Source: Diplolepis rosae (taxonomy: Eukaryota; Arthropoda; Insecta; Hymenoptera; Diplolepididae). From it: a stretch of DNA of 64,000 nt. Shown here piece by piece: positions 1 to 10,454 of the stretch (positions are counted from its first letter, which is position 1; the number at the start of each line of letters is the position of its first letter). Made by a program: the position numbers and the translations under genes. Below the pieces are notes generated by a model. That model ran no database searches. It was given only the letters and a program-made list of their open reading frames with translations, and was not told where the DNA came from. The stretch is taken from assembly GCA_030998225.1 (NCBI GenBank), contig JAPYXD010000715.1:4468501-4532500 (forward strand), written 5' to 3'.

Positions 1-107
1 GTACTTTGTACACTTAAAACTCGGTTTAAGCTAAATATTAACGTAAAATACGAACCTTCGCAAAATCGGGATCCACTTGGGAAAGCCTTATCCGTGTAAC
101 GATTTCC

Positions 108-810
108 TAAAAAGAAGATTGGTGGCGAGCATGGTCATTCGAAGCTGCTTTATGCAGCTACGGTCTGAGCTGGGGCCCTACAAAACCATGCTATCCAGAG
201 GAGACTGTCCTCAGCGCACAGAGGTGTTGCACTGAGAATAGTTTCAGCATATAGAACTGTGTCGACGAATTCTGTGTTGGTCCTGGCGAACGTTCTACCG
301 ATAGATTTATTGGCGAAGGAAAGGCAGGAGATCTTTAAGCTCCGTAAGGAGCTTACCTGTTTAACCGACCTACAGGAAATCGCTCGCATGAAGAAGGCCA
401 TCCGCAAAAATGGAAGGTACAGAGTCGTCAAGAGATAGCAGATGAGTTGGCATGGTTAAAAGGCTGAACAGAAAGCACGGAGAGGTCGGCTTTTACTTAG
501 CGCAAGCGCTCTCAGGCCTCGGCTGTTTCAAAGCGTACCTGAGGCGCTTCAAGAAGAAAGACGAGGAGAAATTTGTTACTGCGATTCTACTGTGGATAAT
601 GCGGAACACGCACTCTTCGTCTGCACTAGGTGAGGGTTGAAAAGGGAGACCGTTGGTCAGGCAGTGAGAGCCGAACTCACTCCTAAAACGATGGTCTCTC
701 TGATGCTCCAGTATGAGCGGATCTGGATGTTCAACGAGTCATTTGTCACAATAGTGATGAAGACGAGAGAGCTCGATGGGCGTTGGGAGTGAAAAAAATC
801 GGGAGGAGCA
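108..810 (+). pseudogene. R1-type ORF2 C-terminus, decayed
   Basis: Segments in different frames correspond to the RT thumb and C-terminal region of the copy C protein (for example the stretch matching ARVKEAIRKDGRR and the region matching GFYLAQALSG). No frame stays open through the domain. It would have encoded the tail of an endonuclease-reverse transcriptase used for target-primed reverse transcription. It is non-functional. Confidence 0.8.
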
Positions 811-835
811 GTAGAAGTCGCATCGGGGCCTACAC

Positions 836-1063
836 CAGTGCTCCCAGATCGTAGATGGAATTTACCCCCTCCATTTTGACATTTAATTGAAAAAAAGCAA
901 ATTTTCAAGTATCATTTGGGCAAATTTTCAAATATAATTAAAGAACAACTTGAAAAAGTAATATACTTCAAAAATTTCCCCAAATTATATTTGAAAATTT
1001 TTTTTTTTGCAATAAACTGGTAAAGTGGAGGGGGTAAATTCTATCCACGATCTGGGAGCACTG
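836..1063. mobile_element. hAT-type MITE with 38-bp TIRs
   Basis: A 228-bp non-coding element. The 38-bp terminal inverted repeats (836-873 and 1026-1063) differ at two positions and begin CAGTGCTCCCAGATCG. The flanks at 828-835 and 1064-1071 are an exact 8-bp duplication, GCCTACAC. CAGNG-type ends plus an 8-bp duplication are the hAT signature. The interior is AT-rich with a second inverted pair. It lies in the 3' UTR of R1 copy A, so it is younger than that copy. A related end lies at 50997. Confidence 0.92.
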
Positions 1064-1295
1064 GCCTACACCCTCAGTCGTGTGTCGCGGGCGGACTGGT
1101 CTGCCACGTCGCTGAAGGGAGGGACCCTTTTCCTCCCCTGGCTGGCACGGCGGGTCGATTAAATCTAACGGGCGTGCGGCCGTGGGGGTGGGTTCAGGTG
1201 CGAACGAATGACGAAAGAGTCGTACGCGACTATAAACCGGAATCAGAATTATCGTTTTAATGTAATATTATTCAAGACAATTTTAGAACATTATA

Positions 1296-2529
1296 AAGGG
1301 TTTTCCAATAGGGACGTAACAATTTTATGTATGAATAAATCACAGAAATATTTGAGATATTGAGTTCAAATTTATTGTCGGTGTAGTGCAAGCATTAAAT
1401 TTTATGAATGAAATTCGATATCGGTCATATGACCACCACGAGCCCGTTTACAGCGGTCGATTCTTTGGACCCAATTTTCCACCACTCTAGCACACATTTC
1501 GACCAGAACTTTGACAATTTCGCGTTGGATGTTGTCTTTGAGGTCGTCTAAAGTTGCTGGCTTGTTGGCATAGAGCAGTGACTCGATATGGTCCCATAAA
1601 AAGAAATCCAATGGCGTTAGATCGCATGAACGAGGTGGCCATTCGACCGGACCATTTCTCGAGATAACACGTTCACCGAATTTTCCTTTCAATAAATCGA
1701 TTGTGACGCGTGCTGTGTGGCTAGTGGCACATTTTTGTTGAAACCACATATCGTTGATGTCAAGTTCATCCAATTCTGGCCACAAATAATCTTCCCAATC
1801 ACACCTCCGACATGAAAACCACACCACACAGTCACTTTTTACGGATGCAACGGTGTCTCAAGAAGCACATTTGGGTTTGTTGTTGACCAATAACACATAT
1901 TTTGCTTATTAACAAAGCCATTGAGCCAGAAATGAGCTTCATCGCTGAAGATGATTTTTCGATGAAATTCTTCATTTTCTTCAAGCTTTGCCAGACCCCA
2001 ATTGGAGAAGTTTCGGCGTTTCAAATGATCAAGTGGCTTTAGTTCTTGAGTCAATTTAATCCTGAAAGCATGTAGGCCAAGATCTTTTTGCATAATACGC
2101 AACAGTGTCGTTTGAGCGATGCCCAATTCTTGAGAACGACGTGGAATCGACTGATTTGGATCATTTTGAATCGATCCACTTACGCCTGCGATTATTTCTT
2201 CGCTTTGAGCAATACGACGTTTTTTTGGCACCGGAACGTCCAATAGTGTAAATTTGGTCTCGAATTTATCCACTATAGCGCGCACAGCCTGTCGGGTGGG
2301 ACGATTATTACGGTCGAAAATTGGAGTAAGCGCTCTTAAAGTTGCGACCACCGACTCAGAATTTCGGTAATAATTTTTAATAATTTCCAAACGTAGCTGG
2401 TTCGTGAACTTTACCATGATGAAAATGTTGACTTTAACTAACGTTTTGACATTAACAGTTCATTAAAAAAGTTTAAGGGTGCGTTCATATAAAGATACGA
2501 AATTGTTATGTCCTTATTTGAAAACCCTT
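1296..2529 (-). mobile_element. mariner element A, full length with TIRs
   Basis: About 1.23 kb, bounded by ~28-bp imperfect inverted repeats that begin AAGGGTTTTC at both ends and flanked by TA dinucleotides (1294-1295, 2530-2531), the Tc1/mariner target. A single transposase reading region lies on the minus strand. The length fits a mariner (usually ~1.3 kb) that has lost some internal sequence. Confidence 0.92.
1402..2417 (-). pseudogene. mariner transposase, inactivated
   Basis: Starts with ATG at 2417 (MVKFTNQLRLEI). The N-terminal half (2417-1839) has the paired helix-turn-helix region and the first catalytic Asp in IIFSDEAHFW. An in-frame stop follows at LHP*KVTVWCG. After a frameshift with a short internal deletion, the remainder (1827-1402) reads LWPELDELDINDMWFQQ and ends with the PLDFFLW block holding the third Asp. 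The second catalytic Asp, normally in a WFQQDGA-type motif, is replaced (WFQQKCA). Stop, deletion and missing Asp make it inactive. The D34D spacing fits mariner rather than Tc1. Confidence 0.92.
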
Positions 2530-2696
2530 TATCTGCAAATTCTACTTATATGATTCGTTAATTCAGCTTTGGAAAAAAATTTCTTGGACAGCTGTTGAGC
2601 AGATCTGCTATTAGAGGATTCATATTTTATAAGACACACAAGGGAAGGTTGCAAAATTGTGAGTCCACTATACAATTCTGTTCAACATTGAACGTA

Positions 2697-3437
2697 TTTT
2701 AAACGTATTTTTTGGAATTGAAACGAAAAATGTATGTTTTATCAGAAACTGCTTTAGACGAAATTTGTAGATCTTTTTGAAACAAACAACTTTGTATTCT
2801 TAAGTTTTTTTTGTATTTTACATATTATTGTTAAAAAATTGAATTTTGGATTTTCAGTAGTTTTTCTTTTAATTAAAAAGAAAAATATGCATCTTATGAA
2901 AAAATGTTACAATTCAAATTTGTAGGTCTTTATGTATTCAACAATATTGTATCATAACGTTTTTTCGTATCTCGTATAATTTAACTGGAAAATAGAATTT
3001 TGATATTGACTTTTTTCGAATTTGAATATGCTGTAACATTTCTAATTTTGATTTAATCAAAAAATGTTATCAGGATAATTTGTAGAGATTTATGAGCACT
3101 ATCAAAAACCAGTATTGAAATTTTTGATTTTTTCAAAAAATTATTTTCAAAAACACAAAAGTAGTGCTCCATCCCTCAATTTTGATTGGATGTGGCTGGT
3201 TAACGAACTTGTCCTTACTTTTTCGGCTCCGATAAAGTGTACCAAAGCTCAATTCAATCTGATAATTCTATCGAGAGTTATGCCGCACACGACCTACAGA
3301 CAGACAGACAGACAGACACTTTCGTAAAAACCATTTTTTCTGACTCAGGGGGTCTCAAAACGTAAAGATTTGATGAAAATTTCGAAAGTCATTTTTCACA
3401 TAAAACCAATACCTTCTCATCCATGATGAGAATGTAA
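2697..3437 (+). repeat. Dispersed TIR-family repeat, copy 1 (5'-truncated)
   Basis: Nearly identical to 10811-11548. It contains a block of CAGA repeats (3297-3318), then a conserved tail ending in CATGATGAGAATGT, which is the inverted complement of the start of the full-length copy at 10455. The left terminus is missing. The 70-codon open stretch at 3115-3327 is shared with copy 2, but as part of general DNA identity, so I do not call it a gene. Confidence 0.85.
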
Positions 3438-3794
3438 AAATGTACAAATATATATTTATGTGCCTCAGCCGCGGAAACTCGTTTTTCCGTTACAGCTCAG
3501 AGGAAAGCAATGTTGTGTATTCCGTTACAGAGGAATACAATGTAGAAATTGAACTGCGCATGCGCATTATAGTCTTACAGCGGAACGCAATCTATTTCTT
3601 ATTCATCTTCTTCTCACTTCTTCTTCGTAGTGTTAGCACTGACTACTACACAAAACCGATAAAATCAAAATGGCCGGGACTAGTCGCCAATTTGCGCTCG
3701 CTTCGTACAACTAGCGCAGTAAACAACTACAATAAGTACTAGATTAGATTCCAATGTACGCATAAAAACTCGTATCCGCACCACAGTCACATAA
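3438..3794. other. Unassigned stretch with a 100-codon ORF
   Basis: Somewhat less AT-rich than the surroundings. The open frame at 3440-3742 has no recognisable domain. The end (around 3700-3720, ACAACTAGCGC) resembles a short motif also seen at 53178 and 57644. No gene can be supported. Confidence 0.4.
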
Positions 3795-4012
3795 AATAGA
3801 ATATGTGCCAATGCACACAATTCGGGACATTGCGAGACTCGCGACAATGCTCGCAGGACTGATCGCGCCTCGGATTCGTCTCGGCTTTGTCTCGACTATG
3901 CCTCACCTACGCCTCGACTACGCCTCGACTTCGATCTCCTGCGAACACTGTCGCTCGTCACGCAATCACCCTCATTGTGTACCTAGGCACATAATATACT
4001 ATTGTTAAAATA
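3795..4012. mobile_element. MITE-like inverted repeat with CG-rich centre
   Basis: The first ~68 bases (TATGTGCC...CGACAATGCTCGCAGG) reappear imperfectly as the reverse complement at the right end (...GGCACATA). The ~80-bp centre has short direct repeats of a CTCGACTACGC-like unit around 3893-3930. The stretch is far richer in CpG than its surroundings. No coding potential was recognised, and the target duplication is unclear. Confidence 0.65.
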
Positions 4013-4878
4013 TTTCTAGCGTTAGGAGAATTAAATCTTCTGAAGAAATTGCTTATACAAATAATAGTCTGCGTGATTACAAAAAAACTAAACTGAAGTC
4101 ATTGAAATTATTGCAATGTTTCGAAAGATTAATTTTCAATGGAAAGGAGCTGTCAGTTTTGACACTTCAATTTTTTACAAAAGTCCAGGTAACGTACTTG
4201 AGAACACTACGTACCGGCATTTTTGGTATGTTATTATTTTTTCTAGACATTTTTTGAGACGAATGATCATCCAGGTACTTCAAATTTTTACAAATATACA
4301 AAATCCTTGCTTTTTTGGTATTTTACAACCACCAAGAAGCGGAACTTGTTCTATTCTCGATACTCCTGCCAAGCCTTTAATTTCCGTATCAAAACGGAAA
4401 GTATAAAAAGTATGAAAAGAAAAGAAACGGAAGTATTCAAATCTGAAATCCAAAATAAAGAAGCAGTCGTTGCAGAGATTAAAGATAAATTAAATATCAC
4501 CATCGCAAGAGAGATTTTCAGCGATTTCACAGATGTAATTGATCATGAGTACGATGTGCCCATTACACTGGTTTTACAAAAAAACTCCATATTCAACTGA
4601 AAATCATTCATTTTCCAGGCGTCTAGGTGTCATTCTCTTAATTTTTTGATGCTAAAGAAACGTAGAAAAAATTTATGGTTCAGGCTATCACCGTTTAAAA
4701 GATATATTGTCTTACTTTAGCGATAGCTATGACGGTTTTTGAAATATTCTTAAAAACTGGAAAAAAGTGCTAAAATTGTACAGGAATTTCAGTGCTTTGT
4801 AATTCAGGACATATTTACTTTTTTTGTAAAACAATAGGCCGATTTGTTTGTTTTTTTTCGATCGGATCGTGATGTGAA
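4013..4878. other. AT-rich, no supported gene
   Basis: Two overlapping plus-strand ORFs (4116-4406 and 4307-4600) have no recognisable motif. The second has a lysine/glutamate-rich segment that could be chance. Nothing else is seen. Confidence 0.5.
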
Positions 4879-5018
4879 CATGAAATGTGAGTGATCGTCT
4901 CATATTTTAAAACTGTATGAAATTCATAATCAAGTAACATAAGACGCTCACTTATATTGTCATTTTTTTCTGCATTTCATGCAGTAATGAAATATAAGAC
5001 GATAACTTACATTTCATT
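4879..5018. repeat. Imperfect inverted repeat (hairpin)
   Basis: Arms at 4879-4908 and 4989-5018 are complementary over about 30 bases with a few mismatches, separated by ~80 bases. Directly after it, 5023-5056 is a 17-bp unit (TTTCTGAAATTCATGCA) repeated twice in tandem. Confidence 0.7.
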
Positions 5019-5074
5019 CGTTTCTGAAATTCATGCATTTCTGAAATTCATGCATTTGTTAACGTAGTTTTCAC

Positions 5075-5719
5075 CCACGAAAATTAGACCTCAGGAAAAT
5101 ATAGATAATTTTGCTTTCAAGAATAGCAATATTATTATTGAAGGGATATTTTGAAAGAGGAAAGATTATTTTACATGACAAAAATTTAAAACACAGAAAA
5201 ATAATTTTATTAATAAATTTTAATTCTGATCCAACTTTTTTTCTTATCGCTTCTTATCCAATTTTAAAAAGTTATGCGATTCTAATAAATCATGAATCAT
5301 TTTTTCAGAGAAAAGATTTCCCACGACTTCACCATTTATGATTTTTAAAAATAATTTCTTTAATGGCTGAAACCATTAAAAAATATTTTCCAAAACGAAA
5401 TTTTTATAAACAAATTGCTGAATTTGATATTAATTTATTAATTTTCGAAAATTGGAAATGATTAAGTTGTAAGGAATCTTTTTCTTGGAAAAGTAATTTA
5501 TAATTTATTAAAATCGCATAATTTTTTAAAATTTGGTAATAAGCAATAAGAAAAAAAGTTGGGGCAAAAATAAGATTTATTAATAAAATTATTTTTCTGT
5601 ATTTTAAATTTTTTTCATGGAAATTAATCTTTTCTCTTCCAAAATAGCGCTTTAATAATAATATTGCTATTCTTGAAAGCAAAATTATCTATTTTTGCCT
5701 TAGGTCTAATTTTTGTGGA
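5075..5719. mobile_element. Foldback element, copy 1
   Basis: About 645 bp. The left ~270 bases recur as the imperfect reverse complement on the right, so both outer ends read AAAATTAGACCT(C/A)AGG inwards. Both arms give mirrored open frames with similar peptides (MLSRIAILLLKGYF and MLSRIAILLLKRYF), which is a consequence of the palindrome and not evidence of a gene. A second member lies at 61540-62175. Confidence 0.88.
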
Positions 5720-6199
5720 TCAACTATGTACCTTAAGTGTAAGACGATCAACCAAATTGTTCACTCTTCGGTGAAACTTGTCTTCAATCATAGTGAATTT
5801 TTCTGTCCTTTGTCGGGTTTCTACCATTTGTTTTTTTGTGTTATTATATTTAATTCATTAGATATAAGGTGAACATATTTTTCAAACTTATTCCAGTCAT
5901 ACGTGAATTGTAAAAATGATTGTAAATTAAAAAATACTAATGAAATTACAATAATTAATTGATTAGAAATAAGTTCTTTTGTAATTTGAAATATTTTTAC
6001 AAATATAGATACGTACTAAAAATGTTTAATTCTCTGTATTCTGGATTCTTTGCGTCTCCATTAGAAGTATATTCGTATTTACTCATACTAGTAATACTTT
6101 TCAGACTTCGAACAAGCATTTATTTATTCATCGCATTCTTAAAACAATAAGTATTATGTTTTTTACAAAAATCTTTAAAAAAAAGGTTTTAAACATTAA
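5720..6199. other. AT-rich, no supported gene
   Basis: No conserved motif or clear repeat. Short ORFs only. Confidence 0.5.
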
Positions 6200-6225
6200 A
6201 AAAGAATGGAATTTTTATTATCTCC

Positions 6226-7860
6226 ATGCATTTTTGGATTAATCGATCTAAAGCACAGCCAGCGCCGCCATTCAACCGTCAGTCGACTCTCATGACAGAT
6301 TATGGCCGTTTTTCGCGCAGTGCTCGGCTCAAACGCATCAATTGCGTTCGATACCGTTCCCCAGTGATGGTTTCGTTCGGTTCAGCCCCGTCCGACTCTA
6401 GTATTTCAGCAGAAAACTTTCGGTCCTTATTGCTACGAGTTTCTATTTTATAATTTTCGCCGTACGGCGGCGCTTCCCGCGTGTAGGCCTACTCTGACAT
6501 GCAGTTGTATGTAAACGATGTAAGCAAATTTTCTTACCTTTTATTGTAAGAAAAATTTATTTTCAAATTAATTCCAAAATTTTTCACAATAATTCCTTGA
6601 ATTAGTAAGCCAATTTTCCAGAAGAATAATTTCCTTCAAAAAAGTAAAATTAGCGAAAAATATACATAACTAAGCTAATTTTAAACAAATCGCATGAAAC
6701 AAAATTTATTGTTAATGCCAAAGTAGAATGTCTCTTTGAAAAGCATCATCGTAACAGAAACGCATTTGAGTTGATTTTCTGCGAATTTACTGCAACAAGT
6801 AAAAAAATCAGATTTCCGTGCAAAGACCATGTTGAAGATGCTAAGGAAATTTTGTCCCACATTGTGCAATACTACTTGCAAATTAGAATTAGAATCGTCA
6901 AGAAAAAGCTGAGATTACGCAAGAAAGCGCCTTGAAAAGAAAAGCAGCAAAGCTGTGTGATACTTAGTTTTTTAGCCTTCTAACGTATATTATTTATTAA
7001 ATTAAAGTTTTTTATTTCGAAAGAGACTCAGAGCTATGTTTTATTTAAATTATTGTTTTACTGTGTTAAAATTTTATATGCTTTTAAAAAAAGCAATAAA
7101 TCAATGTTCCGCTTCATTTTATTTTATTAATAAATGATGTATTTTATTAATACTGAAATTGATATATGTATTACATAAATGTGAAAAAGAAATATATATA
7201 CCATTCAGTCTTTTAGACCCAAAAATGTATTTTTCACACTTGATATATTTATTCATTTCCCTTATTCAACAAATTTTTAATAACTCTAATATATATCAAA
7301 TTTTCTTTTCCTATTTAACACAATTTACGTTCATTATTCGTGTTATTCGTTAATAAGACTACTAACTTTTGAAAATCCTTACATTAAAAAATATAATTAT
7401 TTCACAATTTATTTCTCTCCTTCCATTATTTTATACATATAATTAACACTCTAGAAATAATCTATACTAATAAAAATAATAAATTTTTAAAGTAACTCGT
7501 CTTTAAACTTCGTAAATGTTTAAATTAAAAATGTTTTAAACATTTCTCCCATTAGATTACATGTTATTGTAGGCCTACACGCGGAAAGCGCCGCAGTGCG
7601 ACGAAAATAGTAAGATAGAAACGCGTAGCAATAAGGACCGGCCATCTTTTTTTGAGTCGGACGGGGCTGGTTCGGTTCCAACAGCTCATAATAAATAACA
7701 TCAGCGTCTTCCAACCAATCACGGCACGTTGTTTTACTTAGAGCAGCATTGCCGTAAACTTTTTGGAGCTCTCGATGCGCTTCAACCGCGATTTCTTGGA
7801 ATGAAAGAATAAAATCAACACTTCCCGCAAATGACGATTATTTGGCACAAAATCAGACAT
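6226..7860 (-). pseudogene. mariner transposase B, split by an insertion
   Basis: The ATG at 7860 begins MSDFVPNNRHLREVLI, typical of a mariner helix-turn-helix start. After a frameshift it continues VYGNAALSKTTCRDW, then jumps by internal deletion to YYELLEPN. The hAT-like insertion follows, and the rest (6382-6226) continues as ETITGERYRTQLMRLSRAL. The catalytic core between TTCRDW and YYELL, and the C-terminus, are missing. It is inactive. Confidence 0.85.
6383..7669. mobile_element. Non-autonomous hAT-like element nested in mariner B
   Basis: A 1287-bp element beginning CAGCCCCGTCCGACTC and ending with its reverse complement. Similarity between the ends extends ~100 bases (through GTAGGCCTACACGCGG) with indels. 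The flanks are an exact 8-bp duplication, GTTCGGTT, at 6375-6382 and 7670-7677. The interior is AT-rich with no transposase. CAG ends and an 8-bp duplication suggest hAT. Insertion in the transposase frame orders it after mariner B. Confidence 0.92.
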
Positions 7861-7990
7861 TTTCACACAACCAAAAGTATATGACGCCAAAACAAAATCA
7901 CTAATGTGTCAAAACGGTTTGTTTACCATATGACTAAGCTTGGTTCATGACGTTTTGGATATGTTAAAATCGACCAGCACTTACTGCTGG

Positions 7991-8396
7991 AGCCTTCTAT
8001 TGACAAACAGCGGGAACTTAGTTGCGCACCTAATATTATGTAACTATATCTTTGTATATTAAATAATTGTTGGTTTAATTGAAACAAACTATTCTCTCAG
8101 TCTGTAATAAATTGTATACTTAACAAAACACAACGAAATACTCAGCAAAAAATGCACAAGAGAAGAATGTGAAATCGTTTAAACGTGAAATAAATTATTA
8201 TTGAAAATAAAAATTATTTCATTATACAATTTTTTTAATTCAAACTTTGAATTTCGCGCCATTAGTGAATACGTAATTTTTTCTAAGTTGGCTACCTTGC
8301 TTGTCGTGATACGCAGTCAACTTCGGAGTTCGGTACCTAAACTGAAATTCAACCTTGATGAAAAAAAATCATAACTAAAATCAATTATATATTCAC
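7991..8396. other. Intergenic or intron, no feature seen
   Basis: AT-rich with no recognisable coding. If the dehydrogenase exon at 8397-8708 is real, its first intron begins here on the minus strand and runs leftwards. Confidence 0.45.
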
Positions 8397-8708
8397 CAAT
8401 TCTCCTGAAGTTACTTCCGTGCGAATTTCAGCAATAGCGTTTCTTGCTTTTTTTAAATCTCTGCAGGCCAAAATTATTCGAGCTTTTCGCCTGGCTAATT
8501 CCTTTGTTGTTTCTTTGCCTATACCCGAATTAGCTCCGGTTACTATAAAAATTCGACCAGTTAAATCTTCGGTGGTCTTACATTTTCCCCATGTGCTTTC
8601 ACGACATTTACGAAAAAGGCCGATCATAAAAACTACGGGTAAAATAAAGTAACACAATGTTGAAACCATAATCTTGTCCCAAAGTAAACCATAGACATGT
8701 ACAATCAC
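8397..8708 (-). CDS. Short-chain dehydrogenase/reductase (retinol-dehydrogenase-like), first coding exon
   Basis: The ATG at 8708 opens a 104-residue exon. Residues ~9-32 form a hydrophobic segment (membrane anchor), followed by the classical SDR start: GRIFIVTGANSGIGKETTKE, with the TGxxxGIG dinucleotide-binding glycine motif and beta2 LACRD. The match to RDH11-14-type enzymes (NADP-dependent retinal/retinol or carbonyl reductases of the ER) is by motif and order; the substrate cannot be told. The frame ends at GELV, where a GTGAAT splice donor follows the base at 8397. The catalytic YxxxK exon is not in the window, so the gene continues to the left beyond it, or it is a stranded fragment. 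The exon has no stop or frameshift, unlike the TEs around it, so it is the best host-gene candidate. Confidence 0.8.
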
Positions 8709-8883
8709 AGTACGTCCACTACCATGTATTTTAGGAGGGTACTTAAAGAAGTGAAAATAAGGATCCTGTAGAGAAGGATGCGCCGAACCCCGTGCCTAAC
8801 ATGGATTGGTCGAGCGGAGTTTGTTGGAGAGTTTCGGTTAAGTGTTAAGCGGTTAGGTTTTTGTTTAGTAATTTATAACAAAT
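8709..8883. promoter_or_regulatory. Possible shared promoter / 5' leader region
   Basis: This lies just upstream of the minus-strand dehydrogenase ATG and upstream of a plus-strand GTGAGT donor at 8884. The placement would suit a divergent promoter. No TATA box or initiator was assigned with confidence; this is inference from layout. Confidence 0.3.
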
Positions 8884-9012
8884 GTGAGTATATTCGTTTA
8901 ATAAGTATCTATTTTTGATATTTGCACCATAACTGATACATTGTGATGCATATTATATACGGGAAAATGTATTCGTTCCTAAAACTAACCTCAAAACGTG
9001 TTGTTGTTTTAG

Positions 9013-9116
9013 ACGATCAAGAATGCGAATTACGTCACTTCCGATCCAATTGTCATGGTGGAGGGCTGAATGGGGGAACATTGTCCCATCCTTCCCTAGA
9101 GGATCCTCGAGTGAAA
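9013..9116 (+). CDS. Possible internal exon, unknown protein
   Basis: Bounded by a T-rich tract with an AG acceptor (TTGTTGTTTTAG) and a GTGAGC donor. One frame is open through the 104-bp segment (DQECELRHFRSNCHGGG..., then LSHPSLEDPRVK) and stays open for eight residues past the donor. I do not recognise the protein. It lies next to the dehydrogenase exon on the opposite strand. It could be chance. Confidence 0.35.
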
Positions 9117-10079
9117 GTGAGCATCAGCACCGCCAAGTTATGATAGCAAGAACTAATATCTATGCAAAAGAAATCCCCATACCCAGAGTTGGGTAAGTAA
9201 AATACTCTAGAAAATTTACGTAGTTTTTTTTATCGTAAATTACTGGGTATTTTACCCCACTAGTTCTCTACATGATGTAAATTACGTGGTTCTAAAATGG
9301 TGGATGATCCTGCTTTTTCCTAAAAAATTAGATAATTTTCGATGTTAAGAACAGTGTAAGATGGGAATACAGCAAGTATTTGTATTTACTTAGTATTTAC
9401 TTAAAGTATTTACTTTCTTGAAATTCTCAGCATATTTACAAGACCACAAATAGATAATTAAAAAAAAATATAATGCAGAAACATTTTTTAGCACAAAATA
9501 ATACAATAAGGAATTTTAAAAACATTTTTTTAAAACGTTTCGATAAATTATACCTACTAATCAAATTTTACCTGCGAATAGTATTGCCTCTTTAAATAAT
9601 CTATATTTTCAATAAATATTATCAAAATTAAGAAATATAAAATTTAAAACAAAAATAATAAAATCATTGTTTTTGTTCAGTTTTTTAAAAATAGGTTTAA
9701 ACTTAGATCAATAAAGAATATTTTTAAAAAAAGATAAAAATAAGAAACCGCAAATTGATACCAAATATTCTTAAATAATTTGAAGGACTTACTTGAGAAT
9801 TTCCATTTTTTAGTTCAGATGTAGAAACATCATTGTCCGCAATTATGATGTCCTCACTAATTGGAGTATTATTTTCTTCACTAGCATCAATACCGGTTAG
9901 TCGACTGCAAACGTTCCTTAAATAAAATGTTTAAAATAATTCACATAAATTTATTTATGTGAAATAAAAGATTTTTTATGTGAAATTTATGTTTATTTAT
10001 GTGAAAATAAAAAAATAAAAAATTAATTTTATTTATCAATATCCCTATTGAAAAAATCCTCGTGTTATTTTCGGACGAG

Positions 10080-10200
10080 GAAAACACGAGGAAATCCGCG
10101 AGGATTTTCAAATTCCTCGAGGAAATCTGCGAGTCAGAGAATTAATCCTCGCGGAATTCCTGGGGAATTTGAAAATCCTTGCGGATTTCCTCATGTTTTC
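10080..10200. repeat. Long hairpin, 37-bp arms
   Basis: Arms at 10080-10116 and 10164-10200 are complementary with two mismatches around a 47-base loop. The arm sequence itself is built from short GAGGAAATCCGCGAGG-like words. The 97-codon plus-strand ORF over it (10048-10341) is a by-product of these repeats. Confidence 0.85.
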
Positions 10201-10454
10201 CGTTTTTCCGGAATTTTTGAACGTCGCGCTTCCCGCTCCGTTCTTTCTGGACCTCGCGCTTCGCGGTCGGTCTTGTGCTCTCCGCATACATTTAAGTTTA
10301 TTTCTTATAATTTGATACTGAAGCTCAAACTAATTTTATAATTATATTACAGATGATGTGAATTACACATTTTCTCAAAGTCACTCTATTTCTTTTTGAA
10401 TTTAAGTTAAACAGGAAATTCAATTTACTTAAGGCTCTATCAGCCTTAAGGAAC

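Larger units (their letters stand above)
104..1240 (+). mobile_element. R1-clade non-LTR retrotransposon, 3' fragment (copy A)
   Basis: This matches the last ~940 bases of the fuller copy at 23407-26975: the end of the reverse transcriptase, the C-terminal region, and a 3' UTR ending near GTCGTACGCGAC, which the other copy shares. It starts abruptly at about 104, as expected for a 5'-truncated insertion. Frame breaks and stops are frequent, and the C-terminal CCHC knuckle is not intact (residues following the EEK motif read FVTAILLW instead of a Cys-rich run). It is split by a MITE at 836-1063. Family assignment rests on alignment to the other copies here. Confidence 0.85.
6200..7990 (-). mobile_element. 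mariner element B, deleted and split
   Basis: Minus-strand mariner coding remnants lie on both sides of a 1287-bp insertion (6383-7669). Rejoining the flanks across the 8-bp duplication gives one mariner reading region. The outer ends were not resolved, so the limits are approximate. Confidence 0.75.

Noticed and set aside
3297..3318. CAGA repeats considered as a CRISPR or satellite array
   Set aside because: Only a short microsatellite inside a dispersed repeat, present at the same place in other copies.
3115..3327. Conserved 70-codon ORF shared with 11228-11440
   Set aside because: Identity extends equally through the non-coding DNA around it, and the ORF ends in a CAGA repeat; it reflects repeat identity and not protein conservation.
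5111..5682. Two facing ORFs with similar peptides
   Set aside because: They are mirror images produced by the foldback arms.
10048..10341. 97-codon ORF rich in Arg, Gly and Ser
   Set aside because: It covers the hairpin of repeated words; no domain, and composition is explained by the repeat.
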